38,437 nt of DNA. It comes from Limisphaerales bacterium (GTDB lineage Bacteria; Verrucomicrobiota; Verrucomicrobiia; Limisphaerales; UBA11358). The stretch is taken from contig JANYCI010000126.1 of NCBI GenBank assembly GCA_025360325.1, positions 1-38,437 on the forward strand, in the 5' to 3' direction. The notes under the pieces are model-generated. The model worked only from the letters and a program-made list of their open reading frames with translations. It was not told where the DNA came from and ran no database searches. Shown piece after piece: positions 1 to 7,719 of this stretch. Every line of letters starts with the position of its first letter. The stretch's first letter is position 1. The translations under genes and the position numbers were made by a program.

Positions 1-1
1 C

Positions 2-1342
2 ATCTACACGCCGACGGTCGAACCCGGCGCGCGGCCCATCATCATCCATCCCGATGGCGACCTGACCATCAATTATCTCGACACGAAAGGTCTGCCGCTC
101 ACGTCCGACCATCTTTCCGCCGCGACTGCGCTCGTAGCGCGCATGATCGGCACATCGGCGCATGAAGATAAACAAATGCTGCGGCAGGCGCAGATCGCCA
201 AGTATCTGAATTTGCTCTACGAGGATTCATTTCAGGACTGGCAGAAGAAACGGCACGACCAGTTGCTCGACCTCGCCCGGCACGCTATGGCGCTTCAAAA
301 ATTTCGCGCCGAGAAAATGCCGCCCGGCGCAACGACTTTAGAAACTTTTGCGGACTTCCGCGACCAAGCCAAGCTTGGAACCAATGGGGGAAAGGCAGGA
401 CAGACATCGTCCAATACAGCGATAGGCTTCAATGATTGGGGACAAAATTACCTCGCCCAATTCGATGAAGCAACCGTTCTGAAATTCCTGAAAGACCCCA
501 AGACCTCGAAGGAAGTCCGCAATCTTGCCTTCGCCTGTTTCACGCCGGAGGAATTTCCCACGCACCGGATGCTGCAAGAACTGATGATGCTGGATGCCGC
601 CGGCTCGGAACGCGAACAGATTGTTGAGATCGCCACGCTGATTCTGCCGTGGTGTCGCGATGGCAATTACGGCTGTCTGTTCGATGGCGTGACGAATGTT
701 TCGCTCACCGGAAAAATCGCGCACTTTGAACTCGGCTACATTCCAGAGTCAGCGAAAGAACTAAAAGCCGCTGCGGGTTTCCTCATCACGAATCACGCGC
801 GCAAACACATCATCACGCTGCCGCGCGCGTTGCGGAAACGGAATATCTATGAGGAAGTCGCCCGCTTCCTCGACATTCCCGGCGGACAGGAAATTGTTCA
901 GGAGTCCTACGCGCAGTTGCGAAAATTTAACTGCTGGAACATCTCCATCGTGCAGCAATACGCGCGCTTCAAGCAGTCGCGCATCCGTTCCGCCGTGTTC
1001 GGCAACTCGCGCCAGTTTTTCATCATGCGCCAGAACGACCGCGCGGATTTGGAGGACATGGCCCAGGACATCGCGCTGCCGGAAGTGACCAAGCACGCGA
1101 TCATGAATTACCCGTTGCCCGACCATCAATCGGGTCAGAAGTATTCGCCGTTCGCTTATTTCCATACCGACTCTGGCAGAAATCTTTGCGGCACGGTTCA
1201 CAACATCGCTTCACCAGAGATGCTCTATTGCAGTTCGTCGAGCGGCGAACACTTCGACCAACGTGCGCGCGAACTGCGCGGCAGCGAGAACATCATTGAA
1301 GGCATCATCACCCACGCCAACAAACCAACATCACAACCATGA
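2..1342 (+). CDS. virB4: VirB4/TrbE-family conjugation ATPase, C-terminal part (5' end outside window)
   Basis: The frame is open from base 2, so the gene starts before the window; the first internal Met is at 143. VirB4 proteins are cytoplasmic/inner-membrane ATPases that power assembly of and transport through type IV secretion systems. The visible part has the typical C-terminal landmarks: a LILPWCRDGNYGCLFDG block (about 640-690), a FELGYIPE segment (about 726-747), then IYEEVARFLDIPGG (about 843-885) at the Walker B position, and a Q-containing SIVQQYARF motif followed by FFIMRQND. The P-loop would lie upstream and is not visible. The Walker B aspartate is replaced by Tyr (YEEV instead of DEAW) although the Glu is kept; I believe this is a subfamily trait rather than damage. 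It overlaps the next gene by ATGA, so the two are probably translationally coupled. It heads a virB4-5-6-8-9-10 order. Confidence 0.8.
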   Translation: MYTPTVEPGARPIIIHPDGDLTINYLDTKGLPLTSDHLSAATALVARMIGTSAHEDKQMLRQAQIAKYLNLLYEDSFQDWQKKRHDQLLDLARHAMALQKFRAEKMPPGATTLETFADFRDQAKLGTNGGKAGQTSSNTAIGFNDWGQNYLAQFDEATVLKFLKDPKTSKEVRNLAFACFTPEEFPTHRMLQELMMLDAAGSEREQIVEIATLILPWCRDGNYGCLFDGVTNVSLTGKIAHFELGYIPESAKELKAAAGFLITNHARKHIITLPRALRKRNIYEEVARFLDIPGGQEIVQESYAQLRKFNCWNISIVQQYARFKQSRIRSAVFGNSRQFFIMRQNDRADLEDMAQDIALPEVTKHAIMNYPLPDHQSGQKYSPFAYFHTDSGRNLCGTVHNIASPEMLYCSSSSGEHFDQRARELRGSENIIEGIITHANKPTSQP

Positions 1343-1749
1343 AAACCATCATTCAACTCACTTTGCTCCTCGCCCTTGCTGGCCTTTTGACCGGCTGCGC
1401 CGCGACCCGAACCGTCAGCGATGTCGGCTTCGGCGCTGGCGGCGCAGCCTTGGGCGGCGTGCTCGGCAAAAATCATCCCGCCGCCATCGCCGCCGGGGCG
1501 GCGGGCGGAATTCTGTTGAGCGAAGGGTTGCACTACGCCGCAAAATCACAGACCGGCAAAGCCTACACCAGCGGCTACGACCAAGGCCGTAGCGACGCCG
1601 TGAAACAACAGTATTGGTTGCAGGTCCAGAACCAGCAACCGAACCAACGCGATGCCCGCATCCGCCTCTACGAAGTGCATTTGCCGGAACAGATGATTGA
1701 CGGCGTGATTTTCCAGCCGACCACAAAATTTTTACGCATCGAAGAGTAA
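1339..1749 (+). CDS. Glycine-zipper lipoprotein of the conjugation cluster
   Basis: This is a 136-residue protein with a lipoprotein signal: a hydrophobic stretch and the lipobox LLTGC put the acylated Cys at residue 20. It is followed by a Gly/Ala-rich segment (about residues 31-60, with GAGGAALGG and AAGAAGG) that resembles a glycine-zipper membrane-inserting domain. The C-terminal half is polar. The start ATG overlaps the virB4 stop (ATGA). Because of its place between virB4 and virB5 it may be an outer-membrane accessory or surface-exclusion lipoprotein of the transfer apparatus, or a VirB7 analogue; the sequence alone does not decide. The lipoprotein call is firm; the role is inferred from context. 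Confidence 0.68.
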   Translation: MKTIIQLTLLLALAGLLTGCAATRTVSDVGFGAGGAALGGVLGKNHPAAIAAGAAGGILLSEGLHYAAKSQTGKAYTSGYDQGRSDAVKQQYWLQVQNQQPNQRDARIRLYEVHLPEQMIDGVIFQPTTKFLRIEE

Positions 1750-1832
1750 CTGCGTTACGGCCACCAGCAAACTGGCTTACACCCAATCATTGCAATCGTT
1801 GATTTCCGAACCAACCAACCACATCAAACACC

Positions 1833-2612
1833 ATGAAAAAATTATTTATCATCGCTGCCATCGCCCTGCCGATGGCCTTCACCGCCCGCGCGCAAGACAT
1901 CGTGTTCGACCCGACGATGAACGCGCAGCAAATCGAACACTTCGCGCAAGAAATCGCTAACCAGGTGCAGCAGATTCATACGCTCACCGACCAGCTCAAC
2001 GAGTTCAAACACTACGAGGATTTGTTCGGCGACCCGTCGAGCATCGCGCTGCCGATGGTGTCGGCGTTGAACAGCGATTTGCAGTTGCCCGAACTCGGAC
2101 AAAACCTCGACGCGTTGATTTCCATCACGGATGGCGCGGCGGCGTTGACCAACACGGTCAACGGACTTTACAACGCCATCGGCGCGACGTTTCAGACGCC
2201 GGATGGTGCGACCATCCAGCGCGCGACGAATGAGTTCAAACCCTTCGCCGCCATCAATCAGATGGCGGACAACTTTATCACCGTCGCGAACAACGCGGCG
2301 GCGCGACGTGCCGCCATCAAGAATCAAATCGCGCAGACCACTTCGCAGTTGAATCGCGCGACCACCGACGCCGAAGTGCAAAAATTGCAAGGCGCGCTCA
2401 CAAGCCTCAACGCCGACCTTGCCAGCACCGGTGACGAAGTGAACCAGGCCATCGGCTCCGCGCTCGTGCAGGACATCCAAAATCGGAACGCCGACCAGAA
2501 GCAGCAGCTCGCGCTGCGCGAGCAAGCCGATGCGGAGTTCCACGAGGCCGTCACGAATTATACCGCGAAGTTTTCACTGCTGAATGAACCCACGTTGTTC
2601 CCAACGCCGTAG
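1833..2612 (+). CDS. VirB5/TrbJ-like periplasmic conjugation protein
   Basis: The 259-residue product has a clear Sec signal peptide (MKKLFIIAAIALPMAFTARA, cleavage before residue 21 or 22). The mature part is almost wholly polar and helical, rich in Gln, Asn and Ala. It opens with a FDPTMNAQQIEHFAQE-type segment and a QVQQIHTLTDQLNEF heptad region, as in TrbJ/VirB5 proteins, whose N-terminal helices follow a D-P-x-N motif. A second coiled-coil stretch lies at about residues 160-230. VirB5 proteins are minor components of the type IV pilus tip and contact recipient cells. The position between virB4 and virB6 fits. The ATG follows an A/C-rich leader without a Shine-Dalgarno motif. Family assignment rests on architecture and synteny more than on unique residues. 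Confidence 0.68.
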   Translation: MKKLFIIAAIALPMAFTARAQDIVFDPTMNAQQIEHFAQEIANQVQQIHTLTDQLNEFKHYEDLFGDPSSIALPMVSALNSDLQLPELGQNLDALISITDGAAALTNTVNGLYNAIGATFQTPDGATIQRATNEFKPFAAINQMADNFITVANNAAARRAAIKNQIAQTTSQLNRATTDAEVQKLQGALTSLNADLASTGDEVNQAIGSALVQDIQNRNADQKQQLALREQADAEFHEAVTNYTAKFSLLNEPTLFPTP

Positions 2613-2654
2613 AACTTGCAACCTTCAACCTGCAACTTTTAACCCATCACCTTC

Positions 2655-3722
2655 ATGGCCACGTTCAACAGTCTGTTCCCGACATTCCTCACCAAGTGCG
2701 CTGACTTGCACACCTTGCTGTTGAGCGTGGCCTTCGCGTTTTTCATCACCGGCATCATCATCACGGCGTTTCACAAGCCCACGCATCGCACGCTGCTGCA
2801 TCTGCTGTTGCGCCTGCTGCTGCTGACCACGTTGCTCGTGATGCTGCCGTCGTGGGGCAATCAGATTCAGACGTTGCTGCATGATGACATTTTGTCTGGC
2901 CTCGGTGTTGACCCCGCGCTGGTCTATCAGCAATACAACAACTTGCTCGTCACCAAAACGAACACCACTGCGACCGCGTCGTGGTGGGACATCGTGGGTC
3001 AAATCCAAAGTGCCACCACCAACTTGATTGTCTCGGGCATCCTGTGGCTCATCGGGCAGTTCGCCTCGCTGCTGATCTTCTGGGCCTACATCTTTCAAAA
3101 ATTTATTCTCAACCTTGGCTATGCGTTGTCACCGCTGCTCATTGGCTTCATGGCCATCCCCGCGTTGAAGCACATCGGCACCCGCTACCTGCTGAATCTT
3201 GTCGGTGTCCTGATGTGGCCGCTCGGCTGGGCGGTTGCTGCGCTCATCACGCAAGGGATTTTGGATTTCATGACCGACCGGTCGTTTCTCACGATTGATC
3301 CCAGCGGCAGTCTTTATACGCTGCAAAATTTGATCGGCCTCGTCATCGCCGCGTTCTGGATCATCTTCAGCACCGTCGCCGCGCCGGTTGTCATCCAGCA
3401 CGTCGTCACCAGCGGCGCGCAGGCAGGCGGCGCATTGCTGGCTGGTGGATTCAGTTCTTTTTTACAAACCGCAGCCACGACGGCGGGAGCGGCGGCCACG
3501 GCTTCATCGGCAAAAATGCCGCTCGTCACCGCAGGCGCGGCGGGCATGGCGGCGGTGTTAAGCGCCGCGTCGTCCGCTGCCAACATGGGCAGTGCCGGGG
3601 CCATCATCATCGCCGGTTCCGGCCTGCCCCCGCGCTCCGCGCGCGGGCGGCCCGGCGACGACATCACCGGCGATAAGGCCGTCCGCGAACTCATCGCCAA
3701 ATCTAAACCCAATTACTACTGA
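2655..3722 (+). CDS. VirB6/TrbL-like polytopic inner-membrane channel protein
   Basis: This 355-residue protein is strongly hydrophobic, with about six predicted membrane segments (roughly residues 22-42, 46-66, 118-142, 148-166, 178-200 and 224-248). Between the second and third lies a polar periplasmic loop. It ends in a long Ala/Gly/Ser-rich tail (about 255-325) and a charged C-terminus. This layout is typical of TrbL/VirB6, which forms the inner-membrane channel of type IV secretion systems. It sits 42 nt after virB5 and 3 nt before virB8, so it is part of the same operon. The start is the ATG after CACCTTC; no Shine-Dalgarno motif is seen. The membrane character is certain; the name is supported by synteny. 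Confidence 0.75.
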   Translation: MATFNSLFPTFLTKCADLHTLLLSVAFAFFITGIIITAFHKPTHRTLLHLLLRLLLLTTLLVMLPSWGNQIQTLLHDDILSGLGVDPALVYQQYNNLLVTKTNTTATASWWDIVGQIQSATTNLIVSGILWLIGQFASLLIFWAYIFQKFILNLGYALSPLLIGFMAIPALKHIGTRYLLNLVGVLMWPLGWAVAALITQGILDFMTDRSFLTIDPSGSLYTLQNLIGLVIAAFWIIFSTVAAPVVIQHVVTSGAQAGGALLAGGFSSFLQTAATTAGAAATASSAKMPLVTAGAAGMAAVLSAASSAANMGSAGAIIIAGSGLPPRSARGRPGDDITGDKAVRELIAKSKPNYY

Positions 3723-3725
3723 CCT

Positions 3726-4382
3726 ATGGAAAATTTGAATTCCACACGAACCAACTCTAGCTCCACGCCACCGGCAACACGAAAGCATTTTGATCTGTTG
3801 CGACTCCTCGTGCTGCGCGACCGGTTGCCGTGGTTCTGGTTCGCGTTCACGGTGGTCGTGCTGCTGCTTTCCGCCGTGGATCGTTACCATCTGGTGTCGA
3901 TGTTCAAGCAGCGTGAGCGCGTCGTCATCATTGATCCCGCCGGGACGTATTACATTTCACCGTTGCTCCAATTTTCGGAGGCGAAACAACTGCACGTCCA
4001 GCTTGCCGAACTTGCTACGACCACTTTTCTCGAACGCAACCCGCGCGACTTCGATAACCCTGACCTGCTCAAGTTGCTGTTTTTGAAAAAGGCGTTCGCC
4101 AAGGCGCAGGATGAAAAAGTTTCCGAAAGCGTCGAGTTTCGCGCGAAGCAGTTGCACCAAAAATCTGAAATCGGTCGCGTGGACATTCTGGCGACGCGCG
4201 ACGACGAGGTGCTCGCCGCCGTTTCCGGCCAACTCATTCGCAGCGGCATTTTTCAGGAGAAGGCGTTCACCGAGGCCGTGCCGTTCACGCTCCGGCTGCG
4301 CCTGCTCCGCAACCCCAACCTGGCCCTCAACGGCCGCTTCCCCGTCGCCGTCGGCGACTTCAAATATGAAATCAACCGCTAA
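3726..4382 (+). CDS. VirB8/TrbF-like inner-membrane assembly protein
   Basis: The 218-residue protein has a short cytoplasmic N-terminus, one membrane segment (about residues 36-53, WFWFAFTVVVLLLSAV) and a periplasmic domain of about 160 residues. This is the bitopic VirB8/TrbF plan: an NTF2-like periplasmic domain that nucleates the secretion complex. The end of the domain (LRLRLLRNPNLALNGRFPVAVGDFKYEI) resembles the final beta strands of TrbF/VirB8, where a conserved N-P-x-G turn is common. It starts 3 nt after the virB6 stop, and its last 17 nt overlap the start of the next gene, so the genes are likely coupled. No truncation is apparent. Confidence 0.75.
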   Translation: MENLNSTRTNSSSTPPATRKHFDLLRLLVLRDRLPWFWFAFTVVVLLLSAVDRYHLVSMFKQRERVVIIDPAGTYYISPLLQFSEAKQLHVQLAELATTTFLERNPRDFDNPDLLKLLFLKKAFAKAQDEKVSESVEFRAKQLHQKSEIGRVDILATRDDEVLAAVSGQLIRSGIFQEKAFTEAVPFTLRLRLLRNPNLALNGRFPVAVGDFKYEINR

Positions 4383-5337
4383 TACACTACTCCTTTCATC
4401 CGCAGATTGCGCAGATGAACGCAGATTAAATCATCGGCGAAAATCAGCGTCATCTGCGGAAGGTGTCTTCTGCCTCTTGCTGTTGAGCGGCACGCTAGCC
4501 TTGGCCGACTCGCCCGCAATCCAGCGAACATGGCTGGATGATCGTGTCGTCGTCACCGTGCCAGTCGCGACGAACCGCGTCACCACGGTCAATTTTCCCG
4601 GTGCGATTGAGGCCATTGATGGCGTTGGCTTCACCGTGGACGGAAAAACTTCCGGCGCGTTCCAACTCGCGCACGCAAACCGTTCGGCGTTCTTTTCCGT
4701 GCGTGCGCTCGCCCTCGGTGTTTCCGCCAATCTCAATGTCCGGTGGAACGAACGCACCTATGTTTTGGAGTTTATCGAAAGTAACCCACCTATGCTGTCG
4801 CTGAATCTTGAACTGCCGCCAACACCGATGGAAAACGGTGCGGTTCGTGCGTCGGAGTTCAATCCGCTTAAACTGCTTGCGCTGCTTGACAAGGCGAAGG
4901 CGTTTCCGTTGCTCAAGCAGCAGCACCCCGAAGCCGTCAGCGATGTCAGTTTCACCAGCTACGACGGCCATCCGCTCGTCAGCGATTTCAACGACTACCA
5001 AATTCAGATCGAACAGGCGTTCCGTTTCAATGCCGAGGACTCGCTCGTTTTCCGCATCGCCATCACCAACGCCACCGAAGCGCCGCTCATGTATCAGCCG
5101 GACAGTTTCATGGTTCGTGCCGGCAACCGGCTTTATCCGCAATCCATCAGTGATGCGGATGGTTCTGTTGGGCCGCACGGAAAGAGCATCGTTTATTTCG
5201 CCATCACCGGCACGCCCGATGGCGGACGTAATGACCTGTCATTAAAAAATAATTTCACCGTGCTGATGAAACGTCTTTCACCGCCGCCAGTAGTCAGCAC
5301 CAACGTCCCCGTCACAATTCAAACGCCAAAAAAATGA
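4366..5337 (+). CDS. VirB9/TrbG-like conjugation protein with a repeat inserted in its leader
   Basis: The 323-residue reading starts at the ATG at 4366, inside the end of virB8. The mature part begins near ADSPAIQ and shows the VirB9/TrbG N-terminal pattern: VVVTVPVATNRVTTVNFPG, then SAFFSVRAL and an ANLNVRWNERTYVLEF strand pair. VirB9 forms part of the outer-membrane core complex with VirB7 and VirB10. The C-terminal part (about residues 150-310) is a beta-rich domain that is less easily matched. The N-terminus is odd: MKSTANTLLL is followed by about 22 charged residues encoded by a 62-bp palindromic repeat (4399-4460), and only then by a hydrophobic VFCLLLLSGTLALA. The insertion keeps the frame but splits the signal peptide. 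A TTG start within the hydrophobic run (4477 or 4483) is a less likely alternative. The 3' end overlaps virB10 by ATGA. Confidence 0.68.
   Translation: MKSTANTLLLSSADCADERRLNHRRKSASSAEGVFCLLLLSGTLALADSPAIQRTWLDDRVVVTVPVATNRVTTVNFPGAIEAIDGVGFTVDGKTSGAFQLAHANRSAFFSVRALALGVSANLNVRWNERTYVLEFIESNPPMLSLNLELPPTPMENGAVRASEFNPLKLLALLDKAKAFPLLKQQHPEAVSDVSFTSYDGHPLVSDFNDYQIQIEQAFRFNAEDSLVFRIAITNATEAPLMYQPDSFMVRAGNRLYPQSISDADGSVGPHGKSIVYFAITGTPDGGRNDLSLKNNFTVLMKRLSPPPVVSTNVPVTIQTPKK
4399..4460. repeat. 62-bp palindromic interspersed repeat inside the virB9-like gene
   Basis: The unit is bounded by perfect 9-bp inverted ends, TCCGCAGAT at 4399-4407 and ATCTGCGGA at 4452-4460. Inside it a GCAGAT core recurs at 4402, 4411 and 4421. 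Such GCAGAT/ATCTGC-rich units are, to my recollection, dispersed as small palindromic repeats in many environmental bacterial genomes. It carries no gene. It is translated in frame into a charged peptide within the leader of the VirB9-like protein. No second copy was seen in this window. Confidence 0.75.
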
Positions 5338-6308
5338 AACCGCGCGAATTTCTTAATTTCTTTAAGACCAAAAGCGGCCGGCTGGTTGCCTTCGGCGCCC
5401 TCTTCGCCGCCGCGCTGACCATCTTCGGCGTGATCCGCAAACATCAGGCGGCGGGCGACGAACCGGTTTCGCCGCTGTTGTCCACCAACCAGCCGCAAGT
5501 GATTCACTCGCTCGTGCGCTCGCTATTCCCGTTCAATCCGCCGCCGGAAAAACCTGAACCCAAATTAACTGTCACGGAAAAATCAAAATACCAAACCAAT
5601 TTTGTTTCGCCGCCCGTCGCAGCCTCGCTACCTGCCATCAGTTTGTTTGCCGATAGCGGAACCGAAACCCCCAAGCCGAAAAAAACAAACGTATTCTCTG
5701 CGCCGTTCGGACGTTTGATCCCGTGCGAAACGATCATCACGGTGGATTCGTCCGCCATCCAGACGCCCATCGTCGGCCTTGTCACTGAGAACATTTTCCA
5801 CGCGGGGCGGCTCGTTATTCCCGTCGGCACGGAAGTTCACGGCACGGCCCAGAACGGTCACGCACGCGACCGTATCGCCAGCGGCGACAATTGGACATTC
5901 GTCTGGCACTCCGGCGAAAAGTTACCGCTCAAGGCCATCGCGCTGGATCGCGAGTTCGTGAACGCCACCAACCAATCCGGCTGGGGCATCACGGATGGCA
6001 GTGCTGGTCTGCGCGGTGAAGTCATCAAGGCGGATGATAACGCGGAACTAAAAATGTTTGGCGCGACGTTTCTGTCCGGCGCGGCGGACGCGCTGACGGA
6101 AAAACAGCCGACGCTGTTCGGCTCGCTCACCAGCCGTTCGCTGAACAACGCTCCGCTCGTCGGCGCGCAGGACGTGCTCAAGACCTACGCGCAGCAGATT
6201 GCCAGCACGCTTCAGCGCGATGGCTTCTATGTCCGCGTGCCGAGCGGCAAACAGTTTTACCTCTACGTCCTGCAAACCATTGACCCTGCCGATGCGACAA
6301 AAAATTAA
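5334..6308 (+). CDS. virB10: VirB10/TrbI-family conjugation protein
   Basis: The 324-residue protein has a short cytoplasmic N-terminus, one membrane segment (about residues 17-34), a Pro-rich periplasmic linker (about 60-80, PFNPPPEKPEPK) and a C-terminal beta-barrel domain. Within that domain FGRLIPCETIITVDSSAIQ, a TENIFHAGRLVIPVGTEVHG block and a later WTFVW strand match the TrbI/VirB10 domain, where LIP-x-G-T is the best-known signature. VirB10 spans both membranes and senses ATP energy to gate the channel. It is shorter than Agrobacterium VirB10 but within the range of small TrbI proteins. It overlaps virB9 by ATGA and is followed 12 nt later by a lipoprotein gene. Confidence 0.8.
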   Translation: MKPREFLNFFKTKSGRLVAFGALFAAALTIFGVIRKHQAAGDEPVSPLLSTNQPQVIHSLVRSLFPFNPPPEKPEPKLTVTEKSKYQTNFVSPPVAASLPAISLFADSGTETPKPKKTNVFSAPFGRLIPCETIITVDSSAIQTPIVGLVTENIFHAGRLVIPVGTEVHGTAQNGHARDRIASGDNWTFVWHSGEKLPLKAIALDREFVNATNQSGWGITDGSAGLRGEVIKADDNAELKMFGATFLSGAADALTEKQPTLFGSLTSRSLNNAPLVGAQDVLKTYAQQIASTLQRDGFYVRVPSGKQFYLYVLQTIDPADATKN

Positions 6309-6320
6309 TGCTCCCTGATT

Positions 6321-6881
6321 ATGAAAACAATCTGCCTTATTCCTTTGCTGTTGTTGTCCGCGTGTTCCACCGCGCCCAAGTTGGTTGTGGCTCCGCTGCC
6401 CTCACCGACAACAGAAAATTCATCCGTCCGTTATCCTGAAATTGTCCGTGCCTATCATGTAGGCCGCTACGCTGATGGCGATTCGCTGCTGTATGAGCAG
6501 CACGCCGTGTATCGCGTGGAGCAAAATGCACGCTGGGATTTTCATCCGGGCGAAGTTGCACCGAAAAATTCCACGCTGCCACGCGACGCGGCTTTCAATC
6601 CCGCGCCCGTCAACGATGCGATTGTCGCGGAGTTAAATTCACAGAAACTCGCCACCGGGCAAATCCTGGCGCAGTCGCGGACACTAGCCGCGTCATTGGA
6701 GCAGTTTCAATCTGCGCTTTCGCAGTCGCACACGAACTGGCAGCAGATGGCAAAACTGCGTAGCTCGCTTTCTGAAATGCAGCGCCGTCTCGACGCGCTC
6801 GAAGCGGCGCGTATGTCCCAGCCATCGCCGGCGGCGACCAATTCTTCCACGGCCAGTCCCTTCGACCCGCTGATGCCGTGA
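6321..6881 (+). CDS. Second lipoprotein of the conjugation cluster
   Basis: The 186-residue protein has a short lipoprotein signal peptide with lipobox LLSAC (acylated Cys at residue 15) followed by STAPK. The body includes a Tyr-rich stretch (YHVGRYADGDSLLYEQHAVYRVE, about residues 45-67 in total). A helical, likely coiled-coil region follows at about 103-165 with an SLSEMQRRLDALEAARM end, then a Ser/Pro-rich tail. I do not recognise a named family. Its place directly after virB10 suggests an outer-membrane partner of the core complex, perhaps a functional counterpart of VirB7 or TrbK/TrbH, but this is context only. A GC-rich hairpin follows the stop codon. Confidence 0.62.
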   Translation: MKTICLIPLLLLSACSTAPKLVVAPLPSPTTENSSVRYPEIVRAYHVGRYADGDSLLYEQHAVYRVEQNARWDFHPGEVAPKNSTLPRDAAFNPAPVNDAIVAELNSQKLATGQILAQSRTLAASLEQFQSALSQSHTNWQQMAKLRSSLSEMQRRLDALEAARMSQPSPAATNSSTASPFDPLMP

Positions 6882-6888
6882 ACTCAAT

Positions 6889-6910
6889 TTGCCGGCACTT
6901 TAGCCGGCAA
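6889..6910 (+). terminator. GC-rich hairpin after the conjugation operon (possible terminator or attenuator)
   Basis: TTGCCGGC (6889-6896) and GCCGGCAA (6903-6910) form a perfect 8-bp stem with a 6-nt loop. It begins 7 nt after the lipoprotein stop and is followed only by TTTC, so any termination would be partial. It could also protect the 3' end of the upstream transcript. Confidence 0.42.
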
Positions 6911-6943
6911 TTTCAAACACAACAACAAACATACCAACTCATC

Positions 6944-7330
6944 ATGAGCACAAAAACAAAAACACCACCAAACGGCGCAAACGGAGCCGCCGAACCTTAC
7001 ACCTACCGGATCAACCCGGAAGTGGAAAAGAAGCTTGATGGTTACATCAAAGATAATCCGAAATTTTGGACCTATGTGCAGGATATGCCGCGTGACCGGC
7101 TCGAACGCGCCCTGGTGCTGAAAGAGGTTCGCCAAGTGGAACGCATGGAACGCATCCGCGACGGGTTGATGAAGGAAATCAATGGCAACCCGGAGACCAA
7201 GCAGGCTTACGAGACGATCTTGAAGAACGTCCCGGAAAACATGCGCGATTTGGTTATGACGCAGATGGCGGGCCAGGCCAAACGGGCCGTGGCGCGCAGC
7301 AATCGGCTTGCCGAATCGGTCGGCACATGA
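6944..7330 (+). CDS. Small hypothetical protein of the conjugation cluster
   Basis: I do not recognise this family. The chosen start at 6944 gives 128 residues beginning MSTKTKTPPNG; an upstream in-frame ATG at 6878 would overlap the previous gene and run through the hairpin, so it is less likely. The N-terminus is Lys/Pro/Gly-rich and probably disordered. From about residue 20 the protein is charged and helical (RINPEVEKKLDGYIKDNPK, RDRLERALVLKEVRQVERMERIRDG). There is no signal peptide or TM segment, so it is cytoplasmic. Codon use is like that of its neighbours. Such proteins at the end of transfer operons are sometimes DNA-processing accessories, but no DNA-binding motif is visible. Confidence 0.62.
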   Translation: MSTKTKTPPNGANGAAEPYTYRINPEVEKKLDGYIKDNPKFWTYVQDMPRDRLERALVLKEVRQVERMERIRDGLMKEINGNPETKQAYETILKNVPENMRDLVMTQMAGQAKRAVARSNRLAESVGT

Positions 7331-7719
7331 GGTTTTTCCGGCTCAAGAAAACGCCTGCCCGCCTTGACAATCTTCTATTCGGTAGCAAGTTGCCATAGTT
7401 CAGCGAACGGGATAATCCGCACGTTATCTCGGCTGGAACAATGGTCGCGGTCGGATCAGAAGCGCCGCGTGGTCAGCCTTTGTCAAACGCTGTCGGGGGT
7501 TGATGTTCAACCAACATCAACGCGTTTTCTTGAGCCGGTCGTCACCTTGTTTCAACGAGGTTGTGCGATGGCTATTGGCGCGACAATGCGATTGGAGGGT
7601 CGGTTCATGGAACAATTGAACCGCTGCCAAAGTTGTTTTCTTTCGCCAGAACTTTCTTGGCGGTCAAATTCTTCTTTTGAAATTCAGACCAGCGTTGCCT
7701 GCGGAAAGGAGCGTTGGGC
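7331..7719. promoter_or_regulatory. 389-bp non-coding gap upstream of the XRE gene with several dyads
   Basis: No convincing gene is present. The gap holds three dyads built from GTTGA/TCAAC- or GGTTCA/TGAACC-like half-sites. The first is 7499-7521 (GTTGATGTT, 5-nt spacer, AACATCAAC), overlapping a shorter dyad at 7498-7512 (GGTTGA, TGT, TCAACC). The second is 7553-7563 (CAAC, GAG, GTTG). The third is 7601-7623 (CGGTTCA, 9-nt spacer, TGAACCG). The first and third are each 23 bp long with centres 102 bp apart. They are good candidates for operators of the adjacent XRE repressor. A TTGACA box at 7364 has no acceptable -10 partner. Confidence 0.45.
7705..7711 (+). promoter_or_regulatory. Strong ribosome binding site of the XRE gene
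   Basis: AAAGGAG ends 8 nt before the GTG at 7720 and only 2 nt before a TTG at 7714, so it decides for the GTG start. It is the clearest Shine-Dalgarno motif in the conjugation region, where the other genes have A/C-rich leaders without one. Confidence 0.7.

Noticed and set aside
1842-2543. 233-residue open frame on the - strand opposite virB5
   Set aside because: It is Arg/Leu/Val-rich and lies entirely opposite a gene with a clear signal peptide and operon position.
7364-7399. TTGACA box as a promoter for the XRE gene
   Set aside because: No acceptable -10 element lies 16-18 bp downstream; the best TA-rich words are badly spaced.
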